64,000 nt of DNA from Muraenolepis orangiensis (GCA_027704905.1 CM051001.1:30478636-30542635), one strand, 5' to 3'. Counted from the stretch's first letter, positions 23,653-36,166 are shown. Numbers and translations are program-made. The notes: a model not told the origin generated them from the sequence alone.

Positions 23653-23951
23653 TGTTGCCCATCATAATCAAGCCTGCTGAGGCTAATGAACACCTGGGAT
23701 CTACCCTTCTTTAGGCTGCCGAAGAACGACGTTGGGCGCTTGGTTATTGAGAACCACTATCACGAGAACCTGCCTTTTCCAGCTCCGACCACGTCACACC
23801 ACGTTACCTTTCCTACCCTACCTAGTTGGTGTTTGTGTTTGTTGATATATTCTTTAGTAAAGACATTTTTCCGTTGTTTTGAGTGTCCGTGTCTCTCTTC
23901 TTCTGGGTTCTTTGGCACATTTGGCTCGCCGGTCTCGTTTGGGCGCAGCAC
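23653..23951 (+). repeat. Candidate LTR fragment
   Basis: Starts TGTTGCCCATCATAATCAAG and runs through GGCTAATGAACACCTGGGAT to a possible CA end at 23951. The first 85 bp match 28159-28245, which also starts TGTT. Interpreted as a solo LTR of a gypsy-like family; target-site duplication not confirmed. Confidence 0.45.
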
Positions 23952-23959
23952 TTAATCGA

Positions 23960-24360
23960 GATATCTCCAGACATCGTCCCCTCCAAACTCATCTTCAAAC
24001 TTGGTGACCTCAGATTAGCCAATCTCACCTCCTCCACCCTCACCCTGAACACCGGCGTCCCCCAGGGCTGTGTGCTGAGCGCTCTCCTCTACTCCCTCTT
24101 CACCCACCCAGTGTGTGCACTCCATAGTACAAACACCATCATCAAGTTTGCAGATGACACAACAGTGGTGTTCCTCATCAAAAACAACGATGAGGCAGCC
24201 TACAGGGAGGAGGTCCAGCACCTGGTGGCGTGGTGCACTAACAACAACCTGGCCCTCAACACCAAGAAGACCAAGGAGCTCATCGTGGACTTCAGAAAGA
24301 CCAGAGCTCCATCTTGTGGGAAGAGAGGAGGGATAGAAGACGGTAGTGCAGCACAGTAAA
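23960..24360 (+). pseudogene. LINE reverse transcriptase fragment
   Basis: Plus-strand frame containing LNTGVPQGCVLSALLYSLFT (RT motif B region), IIKFADDTTVVFLI (motif C, catalytic ADD) and NNLALNTKKTKELIVDFRK (motif D and beyond). This matches jockey-superfamily LINEs (CR1/L2/Rex-like). It is truncated at both ends and stops at 24357. Related pieces, minus strand, are at 30.1-30.9 kb and flank the retrovirus at 40.2 and 50.5 kb. Confidence 0.9.
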
Positions 24361-24379
24361 TGTGGCAAGGGCTGAGAGC

Positions 24380-25230
24380 TCATCAGGCTGTTGACAGCCT
24401 GACTGGTGAGTCAGTCAGTCAAAAGGTAAAAACCTAAAGAAACAACCCATTACCAGGTAGTGGGTGGCGGGGAAAAGAGCTGTGGGTGGGGGATACAGGA
24501 GTAGCAAGGTAAACAGGCTGTTGGTGCTGATGCGGTATGGACGACTACTGTATCGCTGCTAATTGCTGATTATTGTTTAATGCTCTTCTATTTATTCCAT
24601 TTGTTCTGCTCCTGCTCATTTATGCAGGAGTTCAGTGGGCTGTTGAGAGAGCAGTAGCAGCGCTGTAGGGAGTGTTGAAGGAAAGAACGTAATCTAGAAA
24701 CATGGACGTGGGCTAAACAGCTACATATCTGTAGTGGGTTTGTCGAACAACGGTAGCCTCGTGAGAGCGTCTTGTTGGTGAGTGGCATTCACATTCTGTC
24801 CTCCAGCTCGTTGAAAGCCTCCAAAAAATGACAAAGTGTGAGGACCCAAGGGGGGGGGGAAGTACCGGGTCCTCACCAAGCAAGGAGCCCAATTTAAAAT
24901 ACAATGGCGGCAGCCGAGGAAAATAACTCGAAAGAGCAATCGCAGCTGTTTCATCCGAAGTAGACCAAATAAAGAACAGGGATTTTCACGGGAGGCTTTT
25001 TCTCAGAGGAGAAGATGTTTTTACTTTGGCCTTGGGAGTTCTTTAAACAACGTAATGCTTGGCCCATATATGTGGAATTAAATGTCCAAGGCCGGCCTCT
25101 CTTGAGGCTGATAGTCCCAATGATATACACAACATTGCCTTTCATATTTGTGTGTTTGCTTTATGTATGTGCATGTGTGTATGTAGTGAAGTGCCGTTTT
25201 CTCTCCTTTAGAGGCCGGTGTGCCCTTGAG
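24380..25230. other. Unassigned sequence
   Basis: Possible LINE 3' sequence to about 24.5 kb, then nothing recognised. Confidence 0.35.
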
Positions 25231-25236
25231 GAGAGG

Positions 25237-25241
<5 letters not shown>

Positions 25242-25325
<84 letters not shown>
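25242..25325. repeat. (GA)n microsatellite
   Basis: About 42 GA units. Confidence 0.98.
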
Positions 25326-25327
<2 letters not shown>

Positions 25328-25495
25328 CTGAAGGAGGTTGCATACAGACAAACAAACAATCATGCCGTGTGTTTCACATGAGGGTAGGAATCTATCGATC
25401 GGAGCCAGAGGCTAAATAAACACTGGGTCATGGAAGGGAATTAAACCTCCCCTTCATAAACCATCATTTCCTGTGTTGACTCAGATAAACCTAGA

Positions 25496-25498
<3 letters not shown>

Positions 25499-25540
<42 letters not shown>

Positions 25541-25545
25541 ACATC
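25499..25545. repeat. (CA)n microsatellite
   Basis: About 18 CA units plus CAAACACACACA. Confidence 0.95.
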
Positions 25546-25549
25546 ACAT

Positions 25550-26210
25550 ATACATCCAAATCCCTCTTTGGCTGAAACCATAGTGCCAATAAATGCCTGT
25601 AAACACATTTGTCTATGTTTTATTGTTAATATCTTTCTTTGGGAAAGCAGTTAATCTAATCTAAGAGTAAACCTAATCTCAGATCCAGAAGTTTTATGCT
25701 TTAGCTGAACTCCTGGGGGAGAGAGACTGCACAGCGGCTGGGCAGGAAACCAGGAAGTGTGAGGGGTGGAGTCAGGCAGTGTTTCCTGTTTTGTTATGGA
25801 TATATTCCTCTGAAGAGAAACTCATTTGCAAGGGCAAGTTGATTTCAGACAACAATTTTAACACATGTACTTACACAGTGGCCAGTCTACTACACAAGTT
25901 CGATTTTTAACATCCACAGACCTTTGACTAAGGACGTTGATGTCTGGACAGGACGTTTTAGCTAGTCTTCCCAAACGCTATGGGTAAAGCTTAAATTAAA
26001 GAAAAGCATTGCATCACAAGCTCATTATAATTGAATAGATAACACATCTAATTACATTAAAACATAGCTACCTGGTTTAATTGGTTTCGGACTGATCAAG
26101 GTGAATTACTTAATGATATGCAGACGTTTAGAAGAGAGAAAGTCCTGTTAATTAAAAACAAACAAGAATTGTTCAAGACATTGGCAGCTCAGCTGATCTT
26201 AAGCCAGATA
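25550..26210. other. Unassigned sequence
   Basis: AT-rich, no gene or repeat recognised. Confidence 0.4.
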
Positions 26211-26213
26211 ATG

Positions 26214-26264
26214 ATCTCTAATGCACAACCTGGCTGGAGGCCAGCCAGGTTGTGCATTAGAGAT
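26214..26264. repeat. Perfect hairpin, 24-bp arms
   Basis: ATCTCTAATGCACAACCTGG + CTGG is followed by a 3-base spacer (AGG) and its exact reverse complement. It sits ten bases before a 242-bp (GA)n tract. Confidence 0.97.
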
Positions 26265-26272
26265 GTGGTCCG

Positions 26273-26519
<247 letters not shown>

Positions 26520-26711
26520 TTTGTAGAGTCAGCGATTAAAGTCATATCTAAATCAGTGTTATCTGCTATCTGAACCCAAAGCCTCTCCTTCTATCCTTCA
26601 CAATTGACTGTTCATTCAAGGGCAGACCCCAAAGTAATGCATTCTTTACTATACAACACTAGCTCTAAAGTTTCCTTTTATTGAACTCTGGTAAAAACTA
26701 AAGCACAACCA

Positions 26712-26712
26712 T

Positions 26713-26791
<79 letters not shown>

Positions 26792-26845
26792 CTCAAACAC
26801 ACACACACACACAAAGGCACAGGCACTGATACAGACCTCACATAC

Positions 26846-26877
<32 letters not shown>
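26712..26877. repeat. (CA)n arrays
   Basis: Pure CA at 26714-26788, then interrupted CA to 26877. The foldback MITE half-copy follows. Confidence 0.95.
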
Positions 26878-26879
26878 CA

Positions 26880-27190
26880 GGCTGTTTCATAAACGATACG
26901 TAGGATTCCTTACGAAAAAGCAGTGCACTTTCTTTCGTAGGAAATCGTACGTATCAACCCGGTGCGCATGCGCAAACTTCTGCAGCTATAATGTCAAGCA
27001 CAGTTACGTTTCGTTGTATTCTCGGTGGAAAATGTAATAGATAGATAGATCGTTTTGGCATTATAATATGTTTTGATAACATTTCTAGCGAGAAATGTGT
27101 GTTTTACTCTCACACGCTTTATTCAGTGAATTTATCCGATCTTTAGTTTTAGAGTAACTACGAAGATTTGTTCAGGTTTCTATCGTTGCT
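26880..27190. mobile_element. Half-length copy of the foldback MITE
   Basis: Matches the left arm of the element at 5322-5933, from CATAAACGATACGTAGGATT through CGGTGCGCATGCGCAAACTT and CGATCTTTAGTTTTAGAGTA. It stops near the centre of the palindrome; the mirrored arm is absent. Confidence 0.8.
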
Positions 27191-27194
27191 ATGG

Positions 27195-27890
27195 ATGCTG
27201 ATATCGTTGCTATGCCGCCTTATTTTTCTGTTACGTTTATGATTTAAGTTTATTTTTACGTGTATTACTAATCCATCGGATTGCAGCGGCACTGAGCTGC
27301 ACCGTCTCGTTCAGAAACCACATTATATGTTTAAAAATATTGTAGCGACGCGGTAATGGGTTGCTGTGTGTGTCAGTCACCCGTCCCCTGTCTCTCATCC
27401 AGTCACAGAGCCGCACAGTCGTGTGCGGGGCTGTGATTGGCTGAGCAGAAGGGGAAGGCTAATCTTTACACGGCACCTTATCGTGTTTGGAAAACAGCAA
27501 AGATGTCTTCATCTGTTTTCTCCTATTAGCTTATTGTATAAACAGAGTTATCAAGACTAATTTACCAAATCATGTTGTTTTCATTTGTGGGTGTGATTCA
27601 ATGCAGAGAGCGTCTCAGCCATGACATGTAATTAAAACTGTTCTGTGTTAGCAACTTGTAATGAACTCACTAGGAGTGTCTTGAACTAGAGCCATCTGTG
27701 AATACTGCTACTACTCTACTACAGCTTGATTCCCATTCACGGTCTGTATTCACGGTTCGTTTTGATTTATGCTTCTTGCTAAATCTCCAGATGTCTTCCT
27801 TCATCTCCATTGATCTCCATTGTACCAATTGTTCCAATTGTTGAATTACTGAAGCTTCTCGACCAGAAACTCAATCTTCTACAAAATTGT
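27195..27890. other. Unassigned sequence
   Basis: No gene recognised. Three short degenerate repeats of TTGATCTCCATTGTACCAAT type near 27805-27845. Confidence 0.4.
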
Positions 27891-27892
27891 GT

Positions 27893-28158
27893 TTTGGGAC
27901 CGAGGATACATCAGTGTATCCTAAAAAAAAGTGGTAAGGGACCGAGGATGCATCAGCATGTCATAACAGGAAGTGTTTGGGGTTAGAGGGTACATCAGTG
28001 AATCCTAACAGGAAGTGTTTTGGGACCGAGGATACATCAGGGTATCCTAACAGGAAGTGTTTGGGGACCGAGGATACATCGGGGTATCCTAACAGGAAGT
28101 GTTTGGGGACCAAGGATACATCAGTGTATCCTAACAGGAAGTGTTTGGGGATAGAGGG
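27893..28158. repeat. About 40-bp minisatellite, six units
   Basis: Units of GGACCGAGGATACATCAGTG + TATCCTAACAGGAAGTGTTTGG, with substitutions in each copy. It ends exactly where the LTR-like TGTTTCCAATCATAATC begins. Confidence 0.92.
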
Positions 28159-28245
28159 TGTTTCCAATCATAATCTGGCCGGCTGAGGCCAATGAACACC
28201 TGGGATCTACCCTACTTTAGGCTGTCAAAGACCGACGTCGGGGCT
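28159..28245 (+). repeat. LTR-like fragment, second copy
   Basis: TGTTTCCAATCATAATCTGG ... CAATGAACACCTGGGATCTA matches 23653-23735. Confidence 0.5.
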
Positions 28246-28269
28246 TGAAGAGGTGGGTCTTGAGAGCCT

Positions 28270-28505
28270 GTCTGAAGGATGGTAGGGTGGTTGTTTGAAG
28301 GATGGTAGGGTGGTTGTTTAAAGGATGGTAGGGTGGTTGTTTGAAGTATGGTAGGGTGGTTGTTTGAAGGATGGTAGGGTGGTTGTTTAAAGGATGGTAG
28401 GGTGGTTGTTTGAAGGGTGGTAGGGTGGTTGTTTGAAGGATGGTAGGGTGGTTGTTTGAAGGATGGTAGGGTGGTTGTTTGAAGGATGGTAGGGTGGTTG
28501 CCTGA
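28270..28505. repeat. About 23-bp minisatellite in LINE-derived sequence
   Basis: About ten copies of GAAGGATGGTAGGGTGGTTG + TTT with AAAGG and AAGTATGG variants. It continues out of LINE coding sequence on the minus strand, so it probably expanded from the LINE itself. Confidence 0.9.
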
Positions 28506-28680
28506 TGGATGTGGATGGGGAGGCCGTTCCAGAGGGAGGGTGCAGCAAGGAGGAGAGGTAGAGAGGGGCCAGGGCTTTGTAGGTGATGAGCAGTATTTTG
28601 AAGTTCATCCTGTATTTAACAGGGAGCCAGTGGAGGTTGTGGAGGATAGGGGTGATGTGATCTCGGTAACGGGTCATCAT
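28506..28680 (-). pseudogene. L2-type LINE ORF2 C-terminal fragment
   Basis: Minus-strand frame RDHITPILHNLHWLPVKYRM, then FKILLITYKALAPLYLSSLL. Its expected upstream part is at 29490-29870, beyond a different LINE fragment, so this LINE appears to be split by a later insertion. Confidence 0.85.
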
Positions 28681-28689
28681 CTAGGTCGT

Positions 28690-29480
28690 CCTCAGACGAG
28701 CCTGCTGCCGGAGCTTCCAATCTTTTCGGTCCTCCATACATCCGGCTAGCTCCCCGGAGCTCTCCACACCTGCATCCTTCCTCAGTATGTCCACATACGT
28801 CGGTGTGGGACGTCTTCTAAGTCAGTGCCCGTGTGTTGGCTCCCAGAGTACTAGTTTGCTAGCTGGGAGTTCTTGGTGTCTGTGGCAGTGACCTGCAAGC
28901 TTCATCCTTCTCGATGCTACTTTGTCACTTAGCCTTGGTAGCCCCCCGTACAGATGCTTGTTGGTAACATGCTCGTTCTGGTTAATGCTCAGTACAACAC
29001 GCAGCATTCTGGTGTAGCACCCATCCAGAGACTTCTGTAGAGTGGGCTTCAGGGTCCAGGATTCATAGCCATACAGGAGAACAGACTCCACGGTTGCCTG
29101 GAAGAAGCTCAGCCTGATATGTCGAGGGAGGTTGGATTTCCACACACTTGTCATTCCATTTAGGGCCCTCCATGCCAGCGCTTTCCTTACCCTGAGGTCC
29201 TGTTCCGTTGAGTTGACCCAGGAACCCCGGTACTTAAAGTCGCTGACCTCTGCCAACACATTGCCTCCTGCTGTCTTGAGAGATGTGTGGTCCAGGGGGG
29301 TGTTGTAGGTGATGACCTCAGTCTTCTTTGTGTTCAGTCTGAGGCCAACCCTGGAACATTCCTCCTCCACTCTGGCCAAGAGCTCCTGTGCCTTCTCCAC
29401 ACAATCAGACAACAGGCAGATGTCATCTGCGTAGTCCAGGTCTGCTAGGACTACAGCAGGGTTTCTTCGGGTGGAGGTGA
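28690..29480 (-). pseudogene. Second LINE reverse transcriptase fragment
   Basis: A long minus-strand frame with DLDYADDICLLSDCVEKAQE (motif C, YADD), GLRLNTKKTEVITYN (motif D), FKYRGSWVNSTEQDLRVRKA and YGYESWTLKPTLQKSLDGCY, to the conserved C-terminal LVLWEPTHGH. This is another non-LTR family, unlike the flanking L2-type pieces. It is nearly uninterrupted for about 220 codons and is 5' truncated, the usual form of LINE insertions. Confidence 0.9.
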
Positions 29481-29489
29481 GCAGACAGG

Positions 29490-29870
29490 CAGTTCTGGAC
29501 GTATTGAAGTTTAATGAGGATTTTGTTTGGTGAGCCGTAGAGGATGCTGTTGCAGTAATCAAGTATTGAGGTTATGAGGGTATGGATGAGGCTTTCAGCA
29601 GCTGGAAGGGACAGGGAGGGGCGGAGGCGGGCAATGTTCCGGAGATTAAAGAAGGCAGTTTTGGTGATGTGGTTGACGTGTGGTAGGAATGAGAGGGTGG
29701 GGTTGAGGATGGTGCCAAGGTTGTGGACATGGGTGGAGGGCGTGACAATGGAACCATTAATGCTGATAGAGAAGGTCTGGGCGAACAGAGTGAAGAAGTT
29801 TTGGCCGATTATTAATTTTTCTGATTGATTGCAGTTGAGTTGGAGAAACTTCTGTTGCTTGAGGGAGGGG
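29490..29870 (-). pseudogene. L2-type LINE RT, upstream part of the split copy
   Basis: Minus-strand translation gives HVHNLGTILNPTLSFLPHVN, FFNLRNIARLRPSL, LITSILDYCNSILYG and KLQYVQNCL, the region directly preceding the DHITPIL block in L2-type LINEs. That block resumes at 28680 on the other side of the second LINE fragment. Confidence 0.8.
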
Positions 29871-30074
29871 GGGGATGAGACCAGTGGACAGGACTATACA
29901 ATACTATACTATAAACATATACTACCTACTATATACTATACTATTAAAAATATTGAAGAGCACTATACTAGAAGATACTATACGCAATATAAAGCACAAT
30001 AACGTGACTGATGGATGATACAGTAACTCTCGTCTCACATAATTAGTTAATAAACTATATTAACTTTAGGATGT

Positions 30075-30850
30075 AAGTTTAATTCAGATTCAGATTCAGA
30101 TTCAGATAACTTTATTTATCCCGAGGGAAATTAAGGTGCAACAGTTGAAACAGGGGGAATAAATACACACACAAATATACTAATACCTAAAAGCTAAAAA
30201 CTAAATAACAACAAACTAACTAAACAAAACTAGTATAAACAAATATAACTAAATGAACTTCAAATTAAATCTAAATGTATTGATAGATGAATTGCACAAT
30301 TTACAGTATTATTACAGTAATACGTAGGTATATACAATACACAACAGTACGTATAGTGCAAATTGGCAGTAATAAAATACTAATAAATAACTCAGATGAA
30401 TACTGAAAAAGTGACATGTGAAAAGTGAAAAGTGAAATTGAATTTACAGTGCAAAATTACAGTGAAAGGAATATACAGTGCGTTGACCAAAAAATAATTA
30501 TAACAGTGCGTTGGCCTCAGGTCACTGAGTCTCCACTGTCCCTCTCACGACCCGAGGTAGATGAATTAAAGAGACTGATGGCCACAGGAAGAAAGGACTT
30601 CCTGTGGCGTTCTGTGGTGCACCTGGCAGTCTGTTGCTGAAGGTGCTTCTGTATGAGGTCAGCACCTGATGGAGAGGGTGAGAGTTGTTGTCAAGGATAC
30701 TACGCAGCTTGCGCAGCATCCTCCTCTGAGACACCACCAACAAGGAGTCCAGCTGGACCCCCAGGACAGCGCCAGCCTTCCTGACGATCCTGCTGCTCTT
30801 GTTGGCGTCTGCTGACCTCAACCTGCTTCCCTGTAATGTATACTGTACAA
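30075..30850 (-). mobile_element. LINE 3' end: C-terminus and 3' UTR
   Basis: Minus strand: a C-terminal segment (SSRIVRKAGAVLGVQLDSLL, QRRMLRKLRSILDNNSHPLH), then 3' UTR ending in AATAAAGTTATCTGAATCTG with (GAATCT)n at 30075-30105. It agrees with the family of the RT fragments at 24.0 and 50.5 kb. 5' truncated. Confidence 0.8.
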
Positions 30851-30907
30851 TGCAAAAGCACCAATACATGACATCCAGGTTATGAGATATAAAATAAATG
30901 GAGAATG

Positions 30908-30968
30908 AACTCCCTGTGGAGAGAGTTGATCCATCCCACCGATGGATCAACTCTCTCCACAGGGAGTT
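30908..30968. repeat. Perfect hairpin, 28-bp arms
   Basis: AACTCCCTGTGGAGAGAGTT + GATCCATC, a 5-base loop (CCACC), then the exact reverse complement. It lies about 170 bp from the (GA)n tract at 31141. Confidence 0.97.
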
Positions 30969-31140
30969 TGCTCCCCACCCCCGCTGGTGGCTTTTAATTA
31001 TAAGTGTAAATTAAGAAAGGCTTACACCACTATGGTTTTCTTTTTTAGTTCACTGCTATATAAAAGTCAGCTTACAAAAGTAGCTTACAGGCTTTATACA
31101 TTAATTATAAAGCTGGTGTTTCTCTTCCGGCATCCACTAC

Positions 31141-31186
31141 AGAGAGAGAGAGAGAGAGAGCGAGAGAGCGAGAGAGAGCGAGAGAG

Positions 31187-31261
<75 letters not shown>
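31141..31261. repeat. (GA)n microsatellite with GAGC interruptions
   Basis: About 60 GA units with GCGA interruptions in the first third. Confidence 0.97.
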
Positions 31262-31264
<3 letters not shown>

Positions 31265-32060
31265 TCCTCCTGGTTCTAATGGAGAGAATCAATGGAGTGA
31301 GAGATGGAATGGAATGGAAAGGAATGACCCCTTGGAGGACAGAGGGATGATGGAAATGAATTGCTCTAAAATTCAAATATTGAACGTCCAACTAATCATC
31401 TTACTGTGGCTGTATTTGAAAACAACAGAGAAGACAAACCAAGCGATCAGCCATCTCAGAGTAAATGTCCTAAACAAATGCCCATTGGCCCAGCAGAATA
31501 ATGCAACCTTGACCATTTGTAGACACTTATGTGTTAGGTAACTGAGACCATGCCTTGAAGCTTTCCATCTATAAAATACTCTTCTAGATGGATAGGGACA
31601 CTGCAGACTGAATATGTAGGGAGGTAATAGTATACGTGGAGGTAAGGAACATTCAGAGGATTAATACAGGATTCCATATGAAAATGGCTAAAGATTGTCT
31701 CAGAAGTGTTCACACGGTCAGGAGGATAGCAGTAGCCGCTACTTTGATTGGATTGTCAGCTGATAGATAGATTGTTTGTTGAAGTATTTTTTAAACAAGC
31801 CTGAAACTAGTCTATAATCCTCTAGTGGTGATGGGTTACAACCACCACCATAAATACAAAAATAACTATGTGTATATATATATATGTGCCTGCACATTTA
31901 TTCCACTATTGTGTGTTGTACTAAATAAGTAGGACTTTAGTCAAAACTGTATCCTTTGATCCAGACACCTCTGATCCAGACGAGATCCACACCCCCAGAC
32001 TACTTATCCCTCACAGCTGTTCCTGCTTTGCTCTCATCACGCAGTACCCTGCATACAGTA
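31265..32060. other. Unassigned sequence
   Basis: No gene recognised. Short (TA)n at 31872-31885. Confidence 0.4.
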
Positions 32061-32062
32061 TG

Positions 32063-32182
32063 CAATTCACCTGGTGGCCATCTTGGTTCTAAACGCTAGC
32101 TGGTGGGGGAACTGAATGCAGAACTCCCCCATCAAGCTAGTGTTTAGCACCAAGATGGAACAAAGATGGCCTCTAGATGAAT
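32063..32182. mobile_element. Small imperfect foldback (MITE-like), about 120 bp
   Basis: The left half (ATTCACCTGGTGGCCATCTT, GGTTCTAAACGCTAGCTGGT, GGGGGAACT) is mirrored on the right (AGAACTCCCCCATCAAGCTA, GTGTTTAGCACCAAGATGG, AAGATGGCCTCTAGATGAA) with scattered mismatches and a 6-base loop. No coding content. Confidence 0.6.
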
Positions 32183-32519
32183 AAAGTGAAATGACAATTT
32201 CACTGAACAAAATGGCTATGGTTTACTGCACATGTGGTTATGAAACACTTGGGACTTTGAGTCATGCAAATACACCAGTGTGGTACACTTCACAAGGCAT
32301 GGTGGGGAAAGAGAGAAACTCCACTAATTATGTCGCTTAGCTTAAAACGTCGGAGGTCCTTTAAATATTTCACTTGTTAGTCAGTGGCATATATGAAAAA
32401 AACTTTCATTGACATTTCTTTGGACTTCTCTTTGGGTAACATGTATGTGGAGTGTGTGTGGTTGGTGGCTGGTTTAAGCAGCCGAGCGGGAATATACAAA
32501 CATTTGTTCGAGTGTTCGA

Positions 32520-32710
32520 GAGCAGCAGTACAGCTCAGGAGGTAGAGTGGTCGCCTCACAACTGGAAGGTTGCTGGTTTGATCCCCCAGCTCCTCCTTGC
32601 AAAATCTGTGGAACAAGACACCCTAAGGTCTCCTTGCATGGCGGTGGTTGAATGTGTGTATGAATGTGAGACATGACTTGTAAAAAGGGGTCAAAGCACT
32701 ATATGAAATT
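32520..32710 (+). mobile_element. tRNA-derived SINE, copy 3
   Basis: AGCAGTACAGCTCAGGAGGT (A-box) and GGTTTGATCCCC (B-box). The body is internally deleted (the GCTCCTGACGTGCTGGCTGA block is lost), then ATGACTTGTAAAAAGGGGTC. Shorter than copies 2 and 4. Confidence 0.85.
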
Positions 32711-32714
32711 ACTC

Positions 32715-33170
32715 TGTGTCCAGTCAGGCAACTATGAATCATATTAATTGATTATTGGCTGGTGGTCCTGTTGTCTCGTGTCCCTATAGGCCTACTTGCT
32801 GGTAGACTCGCTATTTTGTTCTTCACTGGTCCTGAAATGTATTCAACATAGCTGATTTATGTGTTTTGTTACAATGCATTGTAGGTAGTTGTGTGGCGAA
32901 GGTGAACCACGGTTTTGAGGCCTCCGTGAGGTACGAGTTTTGTTAGCTCACCAGGTACTACCTTTGTTTAGATCTTGCCACTCCTGCTTTGGTTGAGTGA
33001 CTGGTGTTGACTTGTTTCATACTGTCTGGTTCTATCGTGTGTCCTCTTGTTGAGCGTCTGTTGTGACTCTAACTGGTACCTTCTGGTTTTTGCTCTTTGC
33101 TTCTGAGCCTCCAGAGCCGGAGTCTGGAGCCCCCAGCCAGCAGGGGTCACGAAGAGCCCTCTTCACTTTG
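32715..33170. other. Unassigned sequence
   Basis: No gene recognised. Confidence 0.35.
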
Positions 33171-33174
33171 AGAG

Positions 33175-33175
<1 letters not shown>

Positions 33176-33229
<54 letters not shown>
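33176..33229. repeat. (GT)n microsatellite
   Basis: About 26 GT units. Confidence 0.97.
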
Positions 33230-33230
<1 letters not shown>

Positions 33231-33234
33231 ATCA

Positions 33235-34790
33235 TCTCACAGGGCCGCCTACCCCTTTTCTTTTGCGAGAGCTGTCTGTTGCCCAATAGCTGTCGGTTCC
33301 ATCTGGTATTTATTTGGTTATCGGTAAGAGTTCTTAATATCTTGACATGTGTACTAGTAATATTAAACCTTCTTTAAACTGTTTACATCAATTAGTAAAT
33401 TAATAAACAATATATAAATATTCATTAATTTGGGGTAAATTCATGTCTTATTGCCTTACCTGCATTTTTTAATTGTGTTTGTGGGCCCCCAGTTATCCTC
33501 GGTATGTCATATTAGTTTATTATATATGTCCTTGCTTTAATAACAAGTTGGCGTTGTCGGATTGCAAACAAACTCCATACAGTATAGTAAACAACTGTCT
33601 TTTTTAGTTTTTTCACACCTTCATAATACAACACATATTGAATGTGAAACAGTGGTGTGGTCTGCTCTGCTCTCTTAGATCCACTTAACGCTGAGCTGAA
33701 AACGAATGGAAAGGAACGCCGCCGCAGTACGGCATGTAGCTTCTGGACTTCTTCTGGATTTGTCCTTTCATGCAATGAAGCCACCAATTCAGTTAAACAC
33801 ATATGTAGTGTGTGTGTGGTGTGTGGTGGTGTGTGGTGGTGTGTGTGGGGGGTGGTGGGTGGGAGAGAGAGTGTGCGAGATCACCAGATTTGTAGATGTG
33901 ATGTGATGTGAGCAGTAAAACACAGTCATTATTTATTGAAATGGCATTTTTTCAGAATCTGCTATTATTTATGCAGTTTAATACAATAGTTGGTGTCCTT
34001 CTTAAAAGCACTACGAGTAAGATTTTGCATAAATTGCTTAACATTGCCCATATATGATGTGAGCACGGATAATGGCAAACACATCTCCATAACTTTTTAA
34101 TTTGTATGTTTATTTATGATTAAAAGTTCATGATTGTGATTGTCTCAACCCAAGGAGCTCGAACTCCACTCCAGTGCTCTGATTGCGTGAGGTTGATAAG
34201 GATGCAGTTCACTTACCGGCCAAAGAGGCCAGTATTGAAAAGGAATTTCGGATTCTTATACGTTGTAAGCTTCTACTCAACCATTCAACACTTGAAACCA
34301 TCTTAGCCTCCATGATGGAGTTCGACCATCTTTGCCAAATGTCGCCTTTTCTAATTGCCTTCATGTCGGCTAAGAGACCACATTATTAGCATTGAAGCTC
34401 TACATTACTTTTGAAGGCTGGCTTCCCCCTGCTTGAATTAGTAATTAATTATTTGGCTTGGCTGTTCCCTTGCTCTAACACAACGTCCTCCTCTTGCCCT
34501 GCCTGACACATAGAAACACAAACATGCTTTCTGCTGCAAAATATGTTTGTGGGAGATGCAGGCCTTTGAAAGAAATGCACAATATAACCTAAGTAGCCTG
34601 TTCTGTTTGTGGTTATTGTGCTTTAAGGAAATAGTATATTCAAAACCAACTAGTATTGATGAGAATGGTGTTGGCTTCTATATAAAACCTTTCACATTTG
34701 CCAAGCAAATGCACACAAATCTGATTGTTGTGCATTTTGCAAATATTCTTTCTGGAAGCAAGGGTTTTTGTTATAAATATTGGTTACATT
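33235..34790. other. Unassigned sequence with a GTGGT-rich stretch
   Basis: A degenerate GTGTGGTGG stretch lies at 33808-33860. Several short frames exist but none carries a recognised domain. Confidence 0.4.
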
Positions 34791-34795
34791 GTTAC

Positions 34796-34835
<40 letters not shown>

Positions 34836-34886
34836 GTTCTTTCTTTGTTTCCTGACTCTTACAACAGTGGATATCCTTCTCTCATT

Positions 34887-34982
<96 letters not shown>

Positions 34983-34984
34983 TG
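34796..34984. repeat. Two (GT)n arrays, the second ending in (CGTG)n
   Basis: GT at 34796-34834 and 34889-34963, then five CGTG units. Confidence 0.96.
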
Positions 34985-34989
34985 TGGGT

Positions 34990-36165
34990 GGGTGACAGCA
35001 GTGTCAACATGGACTCCATGATGTGTCCTACAATCCATCACATTACAGCCCCACACGCCCACCAGACACAAGCCCACCACGTTACGTTGTCTTCATTACA
35101 CATATACAATACATGCATACAATACAATACAATGTAATAATGTCACACATAGAAAGGCTCATAACACTCGACATGTACCCCAGGCAATGTGACACAGGCC
35201 GCCCAGAGGTCATAGGTCGCGTGGCGAAGAGAGAGCGCACTGAGAAGACGCATCAATCAACAATAAAGCAGTTCTGAGATAACAAAAATGGTCGTGTACA
35301 CGGTGTGCACGGAGCATTCAAGACACAAGCAGAACATCAGAAAGACGGCCCACAAACACAATGCGATTACCGTGACTGAGTGTTGTTGAACTGCAGCGAG
35401 ACAAAGTGACACTAGTGTGTGACAGTAGTGACACAAAGTGTGATGGATGGGAGCCTCTATGAATATCCCTCCAAGGACGACGTCAATATGCAGCGGAGAT
35501 GAAACCAAAGCAATACCTCGCTGTCAACTTGCAGTCAGATGCTGTGAGGTACCTTGATTAAATCAACCAAATCACACAGGGCACCGCAGTGATCTCGGAT
35601 AAGGGGGACACAAACAGTTCAAAAGGGAGGCAAGAACCAATGTACCATAAAAAAAGTTTGCGTGTTTTGATCCGAGTCGAGGGCTGGGATTACCCTATGC
35701 AACGCCTACTGGGGTCTCAGCCTTTGCTTTCCAGACCCGATGTGACATCACCTGATCCTCTCACATCTCATGGCGAAGCCCGGCCAAACTAAGATTACAT
35801 TTCCCATCCGATTGCTGGAAGTCTACCTTGAGGGAAATGGGCTGGTATTGGTCTGATATCCGCTCTGCACATGCCTTTCCAAACTAACTCAGTTCTCCCT
35901 CAGGGCTGGGAAGCCGAGCAGGAAGATAGGAAGCGTGCTCACCTCAGGTGCACACAACATGCAAGGTGCTTGTATATGATGAAGATGAAGACGATGTTGT
36001 AGTTGATATAGATGAGGATGGTGATGGTGATGATGTTAATACACACAACGAGAAGATATAGGAGGCTGGGGTTGTGAAATGCATCGTTTTTTTGGACTAT
36101 TGACTTTGGATTCTCTTTGAGTAGATGAATCATGCATCCCATCGCAGGCATCACAGGGTTTTCCT
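34990..36165. other. Unassigned sequence
   Basis: No gene recognised. A GAT/GATGAT-rich stretch at 35978-36035. Confidence 0.4.
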
Positions 36166-36166
36166 A

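Noticed and set aside
33657..33911. Small plus-strand frames near the GTGGT-rich stretch
   Set aside because: Low-complexity C-terminal half and no recognised domain in the rest.
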